From the NCBI GenBank assembly GCA_012934845.2, contig WNNJ02002059.1, positions 120,930 to 184,929 on the forward strand: DNA of 64,000 bases. The letters are read 5' to 3'. Positions 11,583 to 22,857 of this stretch are shown one piece after another. The notes under the pieces were generated by a model, which was given only the letters and a program-made list of their open reading frames with translations, ran no database searches and was not told the origin of the DNA. The position numbers were made by a program, and so were the translations under genes. Every line of letters begins with the position of its first letter. Position 1 is the first letter of the stretch. The stretch comes from Pomphorhynchus laevis. Lineage: Eukaryota; Acanthocephala; Palaeacanthocephala; Echinorhynchida; Pomphorhynchidae.

Positions 11583-11792
11583 GAGGGATCTGAGCCCCTC
11601 GGTCGCACCAGCGCGCCGCCATCTGACTGAACCATTCGGGGTCTCTCACACAACTAAGAGTCCAGTCAAGGCGGACTATGGTTGTTAGGACCGAGGGATC
11701 TGAGCCCATCAGTCGCACCAGCGCGCCGCCATCTGACTGAACCATTTGGGGTCTCTCACACAACAAAGAGTTCAGTCAAGGCGGACTATGAA
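11583..11792. repeat. 110-bp tandem duplication in LINE B 3' end
   Basis: GAGGGATCTGAGCCC starts at 11583 and again at 11693. Both units run through CGCGCCGCCATCTGACTGAA and CAAGGCGGACTATG. The single-unit version of this sequence is the 3' end of the RT ORF in the other copies. Confidence 0.9.
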
Positions 11793-11799
11793 TATGAGG

Positions 11800-13650
11800 A
11801 GCTTGAGAAACCCTAGTCTTAGTTCTGAAGGACGTCCTCGTGAGAAGAAGACTAATCCCGAGATAGCCCAAGTACCCCAGAGGCGCACTTAGGTTATCCC
11901 ATTCTATGACAGATGCTGGGCCCGTTTCAGAGCCCACCTAGCTTTCTTCAGAATACGTTTAAGTCTATCCAGGTCTGCTTTCGCCGACCAATTCACCGTA
12001 ACGGTGAACTCCAGATATTTTACTCGACTCCTGAAGATGGGGAGTGGTTGATGCTGCATAATGGAGGAGAGTGCAGAGAGTGCTAGTCTTTTAAGTTTCT
12101 TTTTGGTGGCAAGAACGCCATTAAAGACAACCACCTATGATTTAGAGGAGTTTAAAATAAGATTGGATGGGGGCAACTGATCTTTTAATCTTAAAAAGAA
12201 AAGGCTGATGTCAGAGATTACATCTTTGCACCTGCGTCCAGAGAACAGGGATGTGGTATCATCAGCGCATACCACTAGATGTTGATCACGTATAAATATT
12301 TTATATAGTTCGATGGATGCAGCAAGATATTAGATTAGAGAAAGTGGTGAGCCTTGGGGTACAACCGTAATAGGGTAAAATTTACGTGCATCAGGGTCAT
12401 CTTCATAGTAGAACCGCTTGGTGTACAATAATATCTCAACCCTGTTAAAAATTCTCGCAGGCAACCCGAGGGACCTGAGAGAGGAGATAACGAAGGGAAT
12501 GGAGATCCGGTCAAATGCAGCTGAAAAATCAAGAAAAACAGCCACAGCAAGCTGATGACTATTATCCTGTCAAAACCGATGCACTTCACCAATTGCTGAA
12601 TGGACCGAGCGCCCTTTGACAAACCCATAAAAACTCGGTGGGATCAAATTACGCCTACATAAATGAACGCGGATTCTACGCGCAAGCGCTTTCTCGTAGA
12701 TGGATATGAGGGCATTTTGAATCGAGATGGGCCGCAGATCTTTAGGACAAGTGATTAATCTCTTTTTAGGTAAAAAAACTCGCCGGCTGATGTTGATGTC
12801 CGCTATGTTAGACGGGGAGGCTAATAGCATTGTGATGGCGACCTCCTTTCTCTGACTGTATGTTGAAAGCTGACAGACACGAGTGGATAGTGGCGCATGG
12901 GTTCTGAGTGTGCCCGGGAGTTGTCCCCAGGAGTTAAGTATATCTGTAACAGATAAGTCCCTACTCCTGAAGTTACACCAAGACGGGATAGGTTGGAGAG
13001 ATTGAGTGGCTCCATAATTATGTAAGGAAAGTGACTCCTCTAAAACTTTGTCAAGGCATATGCTACCAATCCAAACCAAGGCTCAATCCTTCCAGCAGAC
13101 AAACTTCTCCTTCTTGAATAACTTCACAAAGAAGCCTGAGAAAGGTTTAGGTGAGCAATGCTTATCATATCCCTGTTCAGCTGGAGACTATATCTAGAGC
13201 TCCAATTTTCATTCGAGAGGATCTGTCTGGCGGAAACAGAGAGATTGCGAAGGTTTACATTTTAGCTAGGACCTTGAGCTTTGTTGGAGTAGGAGTGTAT
13301 ATTCGACCTTTATAGGTAGTCGAAAATTTCTCGGTAGCTTGCGATGAGAGGTAGGAATTAAATTCTGTCAAACTCTCAATTCCAATTCTGGGGTGTAGTG
13401 TGCAAAAGTGTGTGTAGATGTGCTTAGGGATAAATCGAGTAATATCCTGGGTGGAGACGGTTATACCGCGTCTCCTGAATACTATAGCATCTGCATCTCT
13501 ACCAGATAGAAGGCTAAGGGCGGAAGCACCTCCCGAATTCCATTGAAGGATATTCAGTAAAAAAGGCCCTTGATTACTTCTCATTGCGTAAGTGTTACCG
13601 AAGTGGGACGCCCTCCACCTAGTCGTAACTAGAGGCGGAAAGTTTGCCTG
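11800..13650 (-). pseudogene. LINE copy B ORF2 remnant
   Basis: The frame begins near 13600 with LNILQWNSGGASA, loses most of the endonuclease, then reads RT segments: LSLHNYGATQ, a DLRPISIQNA block, FLDFSAAFDRIS (12330-12545), VPQGSPLSL, and a C-terminal KYLEFTVTVNWSAK (11904-12134). Frameshifts separate these blocks, so it cannot encode an enzyme. Confidence 0.8.
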
Positions 13651-14737
13651 CACCGCTTCCTGTCACGACAAATGGAGTAGCTTGCCCACGGGCGATATCT
13701 TCATTTCCCTCGTTAGCCATAGCCCAGATCGAATCCTTCCGAGCAATCTTCAGAGCGGCTATGCTCAGCGCTGACCCATTTCGTTTCTTAGATTTTGGTG
13801 GCTTCTTAATATTGTTGGTCTTCCCAGAAGGAGGAGAACGGAAAGATTTCGATAATTGAACCATTAATTTTTGGACCAATTTTTCAAGGTAAATCATTTA
13901 TGCCTGATGCTGCATTTCAAGAAGTTTCAGAATTTCCGTATCCAGCATCCTGTTGTCTTTCTTGTTAGACGAGACAGCTTCCACGAAGCTAGTCGGTTTT
14001 GCTGTCACGCTCCTGTGTCTCGTTTGGTATGCCTTTAAGATTTTACATTTTTTTGACCATGCGGAGTGCTCACCACCGCAGTTTGCGCAAAATGACTTAC
14101 CTTCACACTTCTTAGGATGTATGGCATTTGTACCACACAACCGCACTTATGGGGTAGAGAACAGCCAGTGGACCAATGCCTCCACTGATGGCAATTGTTG
14201 CAGTGAGGGTACGTTTGTGATTCGGTTTCGATGATAGAAAATCTTAAATTATACCCTATAAAAGGATTGCATGTCGAAATCGACAGTTTTAGAGCTTCAT
14301 CCACCGGGGCATTGCAGAACGCAACGGAAATGGGGAAGCCTTTAATCCCTTTTATAAAGCGAACGTTAGAGATTTTGTAATCACTTTCTAGGGCTGATAT
14401 ATCTTCTCCTGAAATGAATGTGGGCATATTATTTATCTTTATTGTTGCCAGGATTGGTTTGGAAGCAATTATGCCTTGTTCCGAATGCTCTTTTTTAAAG
14501 TAGTCGACGTACGACATTGCCAGATCAGGAGTGCAGAATGAGATTTTAGTCTCAGATTCATAATATTTGATAGCATTGAATAGGATCCTTTTTATATCGA
14601 TCGGCAAATATCGATGGTTCTCCCTCCGGAGTATATTCAAGAGAAGCTAAATCTCCAATTACCTCGTTTATTGCATTGGCAGGAAAATTCGTTTTCATTG
14701 AGTTCTTTGAACGCTCCGACGTGCTAAAGTTACTCAT
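13650..14737 (-). pseudogene. LINE copy B ORF1 remnant, gag-like
   Basis: ATG at 14735-14737 opens MSNFSTSERSKN. The frame changes near 14600 and continues to a zinc-knuckle region with CNNCHQWRHWSTGCS and, in a second frame, CANCGGEHSAWSKKC. It is the same architecture as LINE A ORF1, but broken at least twice. Confidence 0.75.
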
Positions 14738-15054
14738 TGTCTATTTTTGATACGGAATTCATCATCACTCATCCTTGAACCGACTGATAGAGTAGGGACT
14801 GACTGGAGAAATGCACCTGCACCAGGTGCCGCCATACTTATCAGTCGGGACCTTGTTGTAGTGTCAGTCGAGTTTGAAAGCAGGTTGGCGTACTTCTGTC
14901 AGCATAATCAGAATTTATCATTTTTATATGAAATCTTTTTAAACGATCGCTTCTATTGTCGTTGATCAGGTGTTTTTGTAAATAACAATAAACATCTGTT
15001 GTTTGAGTTTACTGTTTGAGATAGCTGTTGTATTTTGAATAGCAACTTTTAAAA
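14738..15054. other. Short non-coding gap between two LINEs
   Basis: A fragment around 14747-14880 is GC-richer (GACCGACTGATAGAGTAGGG and CCTGCACCAGGTGCC) and may be the 5' leader of LINE B. No gene is seen. Confidence 0.35.
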
Positions 15055-15160
15055 CTTTTGAAGTTACAAAAAACAATACAACGTTTGAAGTTACAAAAGC
15101 AATACAACTTTTGAAGTTACAAAAACAATACAACTTTTGAATTTCAAAAACAATACAAAA
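15055..15160. repeat. 26/27-bp tandem repeat, four copies
   Basis: The unit CTTTTGAAGTTACAAAAAC plus AATACAA begins at about 15057, 15084, 15110 and 15136. It sits just before the first recognisable coding of the family 2 LINE, so it could be a monomer array in that element's 5' region. Confidence 0.8.
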
Positions 15161-15244
15161 TGCATATAAATGATTATTTTTAGTCAGTTCGTATGAAAGC
15201 AACCTCACAAGGCGTATTCACACGTTTGTCCAGAGTTCAAGTCT

Positions 15245-16309
15245 TACTTTGCCTGGGTAAACGGTGAGAACAAGAAGGCTTGTGAGGAAGCTCAGTCCTA
15301 CCTTAGGGCAGCCAAAAGTCACTCTATGGATCAACACGCTGGACAAGCAGCGATGTTGATCGAGAGAGTACTTACTCTTGAAAAAGAAATGGCTGCCTTA
15401 AGGCAGGAAAATGCAAAATTAAAAAGAGATGCTGTAGTCCACTAAGCCGATTTGAAGAAATTCAAATAGGAGTTGAACGTAGCAACATTACGCAAATACA
15501 AATCGTTGAAACAGGAGAAAGACAAGTCATCGATTTTGGTGACTACTTTCAATCGTGTCAACGATTTGTCACAAATAAAAGGCCCTCATAATGAGGACAA
15601 TAATATGGACTATTGTTCCGTAGTATCGACTGATTCTGAGGGTCTTTCGATTAAAGCGCCAGGGACTGTTATAAAGATGCTGACGTTATCTGAATCACTT
15701 CAGGTGGAGTCGAGTCGGAGGGGCAGTTCCTGGCACAAAGCTTCGAATACAAAAAAACGAAGAATTGAGTATTCTTCGCTTGAAGACATCTGCCTGATGA
15801 GTTGGAATATAGGTTCTGTTAAGAACCTGATACAGTATTTCAGTCTCATACCGGCAGATGTGCTTCTCTTGCAGAAAGCAAGATCACCCGATCAATTGAG
15901 GATATTTAGCAGCAAGATCGACGACTGCGACACATTTGTGTCAGCAGAAGGTTTCAGGATGGAACTATTCCTAGTGTCGGTGGTAAAGAAGCGTTTTTGC
16001 GCATCTTTACTATCGCATGGCACTAGCGAAGTAGGTTCATTCCAGCTCCTCCGGTTTTTCACCTCTAAACGCCCAGTTTATGAAGCAAATTGTTACATTA
16101 AGCCTGGGGCCTGGAGGTCGAAAAAGGGGAGGAGAGAGATTCGATCAATGTTGTTGAAGATCTTCAATTTGAGTGGTCAATTTTTAATTGGAGATTTCAA
16201 CGACGACGGTGGGTCTCGGGTGGGCGGAATGATTGCTCCAGCATGGGAGGTCATATGTCCCCGGGAGGGACATTTATCCGTCGTCGCAATGGTTATTGCT
16301 CCACGTTAG
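15245..16309 (+). pseudogene. LINE family 2: coiled-coil region and endonuclease
   Basis: One frame reads SYFAWVNGENKKACEEAQ, then a heptad-like stretch (LIERVLTLEKEMAALRQE), then two stop codons near 15443 and 15468. It stays open from 15473 to 16309. The endonuclease begins at ICLMSWNIGSVKN and has FLIGDFNDDG near residue 240 of the 278-codon frame, the usual APE catalytic motif. Its tail continues in another frame from 16243 (TLDFAMQNKN). The coiled coil and the endonuclease share a frame, so they may be a fused product or an ORF1 that lost its stop. Confidence 0.7.
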
Positions 16310-18350
16310 ATTTTGCTATGCAAAACAAAAATACAAATTTTAAAATTAAATGGCAGCAGAATTTGCTGCCAGATACTTTTAATGATGGGCATAAGTTTGT
16401 ATTTTGGTCGTGGAAGGAGGAACTAGTTTTCAAGATAAGATTCCAACCGACACGGGCAAGTATACAAGCTTTTAATAGATCAATAAGGGAAGTAATGATA
16501 AATTTAAATAATAAAAATATTTTTTGTACTATTTAAAAAAATACTTTTAATGAAATAATAAATTTTAGTATTTGCAATAATAATTTTATAATAAATAATA
16601 ATTTTAATTTTTTCGATTGTTTGAATATTTTAGATGATACGTTTTTGACAAATTTTACAAATAAATTAAAAGAATCAAATTCTCTATTAATTTTAAATAA
16701 TGCAATTTTTAGTAATGCAAATAAATTTTTAACTATTAAACGACCGCCCAACATCAAGTACACTCCTAAAGCTCTTCATTTGAAACGTATTCTCTGGGGT
16801 TTACGAACGGGTGCGAATCCTTCCTCTCAGGGAATCGCTCAAATGGCTCTGCTCAAGAATGATATTCAAGAGTTGGAGCAGAGGGTAGACGCTAAAAAGT
16901 TGCTGTCTTACAAGAATTTTTCAAAGGAATGGTGGCAAACCATTAGGCGAACCACCTTCCGTTCTTGGAGGGCAGCGGATTCTAAGTGGATATCCTCTAA
17001 GGGTTTTGGGAATGTACTTCATGAAATGAAAATGAAACACCTAGCCAATGCTGAAGGATGGACCGAGAGGAAAATGATGAAGATCCGTATGGAACTCTTG
17101 TTTTCGACCATCGACAATTCGCAAGAGGACATTTTAAGTGCGTGGCCAGTTGTGCCAAAGACTTCGTCTAACGGGTCTTCAGCATGTGCTGCTGTGACCA
17201 AATTGATCGTCAATAGGGTTCGGACGGATATTGCTGCCAAGATGCTAGGAGTACCTTTAGCATCTTGGTGTGATATTGCGGTCGGAAAAGTGGTGTTCCT
17301 TGCGAAGGGAAGATGGGTGTCGAATGCTAAAGACACAAGACCCATAACAATATCTAATAATATTGTTATGGTGTATGAGAGAGCTCTTGCTAAGATCATT
17401 TCCCGATTCTACGAAGATCGTGATATGTTGGGAGATTACATTCACGGGTTTCGTAGAAGAAGGGGAACTGTTAAGGCAGTAAGGTCCATGCAGAGTTTTC
17501 TCACCAGCGATAGACGACCTGCAGTCCTCTATTCGCTGACTGTCTCGGCGGCCTTCGACAACTTGGGGCATGATGCAATAGTTACAACGTTAACCAGTAA
17601 TGGTATACCGAGTAATTTGTTGCATCGTGCCCTAGGTATATTGACAACAAGAACTTTCTACTTGGATGATGGCAGGGGTAAGTACTATCATCTCAACAAA
17701 GGACTTCCCCATGGCTCACCTCTGTCTCCTATCATTTATATGATAGTGACGATGGGAGTTATGGAGGGTCTTTTGGATAGAACACCCACGCCATCATTTA
17801 TGCGGACGACATCTCGATCGCATTTAAGAGAAATACTCTGTCGGATGCAAGGTTTGAAGGGCGAATGAAGTCTGTAATGGACATTGTTGCTCATCGCTTA
17901 GCGAAGTTTGGCTTGTCTTTAAACCCAACGAAGAGCAATTTTGTTCATTATAGATTTCGGCATCCTGGAAAGCACACTCGTCTCCTCGATTCTCTTCCAG
18001 GGAATCGAAAGCGTCGGGTGCGCATTCTGGGATCCGTTTTCGAACCACGTTTGCATCCTAGGTCAGATATGGCCAGATGTTTCAAATTAGTTAGAAAAGG
18101 GCTACGTATGTTTGAAAGAGCGAGACGATTAAATGCCGGTTTGGGTAGATGTGTAATTGTGCTCAATGCGTTTGTATTGAGCGGATTGTACTTCTACTCA
18201 AACAATCGCCCTCCAGAACAACGATATCTATTTTTAAAACGATTATTAATTTTAATAAATAAATTTTTTATGAATGAAATTGAAATTAAAAATAAATTAA
18301 TTAAAAAATATGTTTTATTTTACAATTTAAAAATCAAATGTTTTGAATAA
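16310..18350 (+). pseudogene. LINE family 2: reverse transcriptase
   Basis: The frame from 16621 to 17868 (about 415 codons) carries DTRPITISNNIVMVYERAL, HGFRRRRGTVKAV, YSLTVSAAFDNLG and KGLPHGSPLSPIIYM. The YADDISIAF motif follows at about 17796 in a different frame, so a frameshift lies just before it. The remainder (17865-18350) has the thumb region with NPTKSNFVHY and RPPEQRYLFLKRL. Homologous residues can be matched to family 1, but the sequences are far apart. Confidence 0.8.
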
Positions 18351-18829
18351 TTTTTTGTTTATCTCGTTTGAAATTTTTTTGATTATTTTTTCTCAATTTG
18401 GATGTATATATTAATTTTATAGTGCGCTTGCCTACAAGTGCTTTGTCAGAGAAATTAGAGAAATTAAGAAAAGTATAATTAAATGTATTATATCTTCATT
18501 TTTTGTCATTGTTCAAATAATTTTAAGATAATGTTACAAAATATTTTTTATTTTATTGGTAATATCAATTTATCCAAATTTTGTTTTTTATAATGATTTT
18601 GAATTTTTTTAGAATTGAATTTTAGCAGTTTATCATTTTGAATTTTTGTTTAAAATTCTTATCCTCGACATCCAACCAAAGAAATCTCAATCGAAACCTG
18701 CAAAAAAGAAAGAAAAAAGAAAAAAGGAAAATGAAAGGAAACTCGATTGGGGCTCTATACTTGGCTGGGGTCGAAAAAGTAAAAAAAAAACGAAAATATA
18801 TATGAATTTTGTTTTTTACTTTAATAAAT
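18351..18829. other. AT-rich gap with a lysine-coding purine tract
   Basis: About 18680-18795 is almost pure purine (AAAGAAAGAAAAAAGAAAAA). No gene is assigned. Confidence 0.4.
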
Positions 18830-19165
18830 CATTATTTTTTAGTTCGTATGTTATTATCACTTGTTGTATGATTTTGCTTTTATTTTGTTTTATGATATTG
18901 TTTCTCCTTTTTTCATTAGGTTGTTTTAAAATGTGTGCTGTAAAAAATTTTAATGTATGCATGCTTTGTTTTTCGGAATTTTCTTTTTCTTTTAAGTAGA
19001 AATGCGGGGCACATCAATGCTTGTATTTTTGCATAAATGTTAAAAAACGAAATTTTTGAACATTTTATTTTAATCCTGATGATTACAGGATCTATCAAAA
19101 TATTGTATTTTTTATATAAAAGGAAATTATGTCCTTTTTGGTTCCAGTAAAACTATCTAATCGAA
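18830..19165. repeat. Dispersed repeat, copy 3 (reverse complement of 2935-3235)
   Basis: Contains GGGGCACATCAATGCTTGTA, TTTAATCCTGATGATTACAG, a ATCTATCAAAATATTGTATT element and GGTTCCAGTAAAACTATCTA. The order is identical to copy 1 read on its other strand. Confidence 0.65.
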
Positions 19166-21884
19166 AATTGAATAAGAAAATTAAATTATAATCATTAAGA
19201 TTATATGTTAAAAAACCAATGCACAACATTAGTAGCATCTATAGAAGGTCAAAAAGGCTAATGATAAATTTTTATGTGATAAATTTTGAAGTTTAATAAT
19301 GTGCATTGAATGCGAATTATCATGTGAACTCAGCAAAAGTTGCCTTCGAATTTAATTTTGCTTTTGTATAATTGAAATTTTACAAGATTGTTTTAATTAT
19401 TAAAATCCTACTTACATAAATACAATATAATAATAAAATAATATTATATCAGTAATAAAATAATACATTATTATTTAAAAATACATTAATTATCAATTTT
19501 TTTATTATTGAAATTAATAATAATTATTTCTTTAAAATTATTATTGAAATAATAATAGCTAAACTCTTTCATTAAAAAAATCTGAAGGAGATGAGTTATG
19601 CACAATTAAGATAGTCTAAAAATAAAAGTGTTGTCGTTCTGCTTCAATGTGTTTTCAAGAAGACACTTTTTGAAAGAAAAAAAAACAGTAAGGAGTTCGT
19701 GGAAAAGTTGTGGTTACGAGTCCGAAAGAATAGGGCTACAACTTAAACTGAGCGCAGACTAATGTTTATTAATAGCAATGTTTATTTATATTGTTGATAT
19801 TTGAGTAACTTAATTTAGATTATTTATTATGTGAAGCGATTGACTAAGTGTATTTTCTGAAATTGTTCCATGTGACATTTTAGTCACCTCAAGAACCACT
19901 TTCAATTTTAAGTTGATATACCTGTGCAGTCATTGTTACCATTTAAATCTTGATGACATTTTTATTCCGCACGTTGCTAAATTACTAAAACGTTAACGGA
20001 TCCTTAAACAAGGGTCTAAATAAAAATATTTATTTTAACTAATTATAAATAATTAATCTAAAAATAAATAATAAATAAATAATCTACTTACAATCTACTC
20101 AATGCGTAATTTATATACTGAAAGGTCTTTTACTAATACGATCGATTGTTATCAATTATTATCAACGATTATTATTATCAATAATTGAAAAATATAATTT
20201 TAAGTATTACCTGTGCAGTCAAAATGAGTGCAGATATACCTGTGCAAAATGAGTGCAGATATACCTGTGCAGTCATTGTTACCATTTAAATAATTTTAAA
20301 TAAAAAATCTATTTTAAATAATTATAAATAATTACAATCTACTCAATGCGTAATTTACATTAAGTTGATTTATTAATTTATTAAATCAATTTATTAAATC
20401 AATTTATTATTAATTTAATTTACTAATAACGTTTTTCTATGATTAGTTGTATTACAAAAACAATTTATTCTAAACAGTAATTTAGTTTCTAACGAACGGT
20501 ATACTGAAATACTTTAAATTTAATTTTGTCCTTTTTAAATATACTTTAAATATAGTGGTGAGTAAAGAACTAAATCCAATTTAAATAATTATTAAATTTT
20601 TAGTTTTTGCTGGCATCACAAAGTTGTATTACGACACTAACCAAATCTTATTACTGAAACATTTGATTCATAATAAATAAAAAAAATATTATAATATATT
20701 ATAATATATTTAATATTATATATAGATTAATATAAATATTATAATAAATAGCTTATTTTATGTATTAGTAAAATTGTTACGTGAAATGAAGATGAAATAA
20801 ACTTATATTAAATAAAATTGACAGACAAAATTGTCTTATTGAAACAACGACTTATAAATTTCACTTTCCTAAAAGAAAAAATATATTGTTATGGACATTT
20901 AAATTTTAAAGGGGAGAGAAATGGAAGATGGAAAGGGGAAGAGACAAAAGCGAAAAGGAAAAGGAATTTTTAAGTAGAAACCTAAAATGTCGTGTTATAA
21001 CTCATCAAAATACATTTTAAATTACAAGGAAAATTTACTTGAAGCTTGGCTATATTTATAATTATGTTAAAATATTTTATTTTATTTAGTTTTTATATAT
21101 TTTTAACCATAAAGAAAACCTATTCTGGTTGCACGGTGGCTAAAACTTAAATTGATATTTTAATATATTTTCAACATAGGGAGTAAAAATGTGTGTTTGC
21201 TACCTTGAGGGTATCTTTTCCATTGTTTGAAAAGTGTGTATGTTACAAGAGGAAAACATTTTTGTTAATCCATGACTTTTGTGTTATTTTTAAGCCCTTC
21301 CAAGTCTTGAATCGAAAGGATTATTCTATTTGTTTAAAATTTTATTATTTAAAAGATTAAGTTAATATTATAACATATTATCTAAATTCATATTAATTAT
21401 TATCAGATTATATTTAATAAATTTATTTTTAAAAGCTATTAAATAATTAATTTGTTAATTTAAATTAATACTATTTCTTTAAAATTTTCAACACATTGTA
21501 CTAAATAAACAAAATTACTTTGGCAAACTTCTCAGTAAACGATTTGACAAATCTTAAATGTTAAATCTTATTACATCCATTATATTAATAACAATATCAA
21601 TGTATAAGCAATTATATTTGTTAAGATTGGAATAATATAAAGATAATATTAATAATGCTAAGATAATATTACAATATCTTAACATGACAATTATAAGTAA
21701 AATTGAATTAATAAAATCCTTAAATGACAATTTTGATAAATCAAAATTGTCATAATGCTAAGATAATATCTTAATTCCCCTATAGAATTTAGTAAATAAT
21801 TAATTAAAATAATTAATGTAATACTAAAGAGGAATATTAATTTAAACTGTTTGATATAAACAACAGTGGTATTAAAATATAGTT
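19166..21884. other. Long AT-rich stretch with local repeats, no gene seen
   Basis: A motif TACCTGTGCAGTCA with flanks occurs near 19920, 20210 and 20265; the last two lie in a short tandem cluster (GAGTGCAGATATACCTGTGC). TACAATCTACTCAATGCG occurs near 20090 and 20330. A purine-rich tract (GGGGAGAGAAATGGAAGATG and onward) lies at about 20909-20975. No exon-like block was recognised. Confidence 0.5.
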
Positions 21885-22114
21885 CTCATCCCAGGATCTC
21901 CTGGAGAGCTATGAGAGTTTTTTCAACGCAAACTTCAAAGATTTGGGCGTATCCGAATGCACACCCATCTAAGCATCGTTGAAAATAGCCAATCTTCCGG
22001 CTCACTTGGATGATGGGGATATTGAGATACTTAAAAAACTTATAAAATTACTAACTTCCGCCCCTGATAGGAAAAAACGGCTTCCCCTTAACAATTGGTT
22101 TTTGTTCAGCGGCG

Positions 22115-22647
22115 ATGGGACAGGCTGAGTTATTGGAAAAGACGACATGTAATCTCTTTATGGGCTTTAACCTAAAATTAGAAATTGTCGGCAGTGAGGA
22201 GTACACTTATCCTCACTGTAGTCGGTGCCATAAGTGTGGGAACTGGACTTCCTGCTGCTCCCTAAAGACTACATGCGGGGTGTGTAGTTCCTCTTCTTGC
22301 CCGGCTGCAGAGAGCGGCAGCAAATGTACACCCCCCCCTCATCCTGCTCCAACTGGGGGGGGAGCCACCCAGCGCGGAGTAGAAGATGTGTCTTCTTTAA
22401 GAAGTACAGTAGTTTGTTTCAATCTTCTGTTGCGAGGAAACCCCGGTCTAATTCTGGTGCCGCGACATTGGCTCCCCAGAATGCCTGTAGAGGTATGTTT
22501 GACCAAGAACTACTTCATGATATGGACCTCAGATCGGCAGAGTCCAGAAAACAATCAGAGGAGTTGGTGAAATCCTTACTTTCTGCTCTACTAACGTCGC
22601 CAACAGTGCCAGCTAACTCGGTGATTCGTCCTTCGTCAGAAATTTAG
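22115..22647 (+). pseudogene. LINE copy D ORF1, gag-like zinc knuckles
   Basis: The frame from 22115 has CSRCHKCGNWTSCCS and CGVCSSSSCPA. A run of C near 22330 changes the frame, after which SCSNWGGSHPARSRRCVFF completes the last knuckle and runs to the stop at 22647. It is the counterpart of LINE A ORF1. Confidence 0.75.
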
Positions 22648-22857
22648 CTTCGAAAAAGAGGGGGCTTCGGCCCATGTCGTCCCCCTTAAATATCGACAAA
22701 ATGCTGAAGGGCAAGATTTAAAGCACCTTAAATGGAAATGACGATAATGCCCGGTGGCAAGTACCCACTCTGGGCGGCGCTAGTGATGAAGGGGGTAACC
22801 CTTCCACCTCTAACTCTGTCTAGGGTGAGGCAATCCTCTTCCAGCTAAACTAACATA

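Larger units (their letters stand above)
11571..14737 (-). mobile_element. LINE family 1, copy B (reversed, internally deleted)
   Basis: A minus-strand relative of LINE A with ORF1 and RT. An internal deletion near 13390 joins the start of the endonuclease straight to the N-terminal part of the RT region, removing most of the nuclease (about 700 bases by comparison with copy A). The 3' end carries a 110-bp tandem duplication (11583-11792). Beyond 11570 the usual TTATTA-rich tail is missing, so the 3' end is truncated or replaced. It is more decayed than copy A, with frameshifts and stops in both ORFs. Confidence 0.85.
15230..18350 (+). mobile_element. LINE family 2 (one broken copy)
   Basis: A second APE-type LINE family, clearly different from family 1. 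It has a coiled-coil N-terminal part, an endonuclease and a reverse transcriptase. No zinc knuckles were found in the visible part. There are in-frame stops at about 15443 and 15468, a frame change near 16240 and another near 17790 beside the YADD motif. Parts of the frame (16320-16740 and 18230-18350) are extremely AT-rich while their neighbours are not. No clear 3' tail is visible. Confidence 0.85.

Noticed and set aside
18646-18999. Lysine-rich ORF
   Set aside because: It comes from a purine tract followed by a known dispersed repeat, so the frame is incidental.
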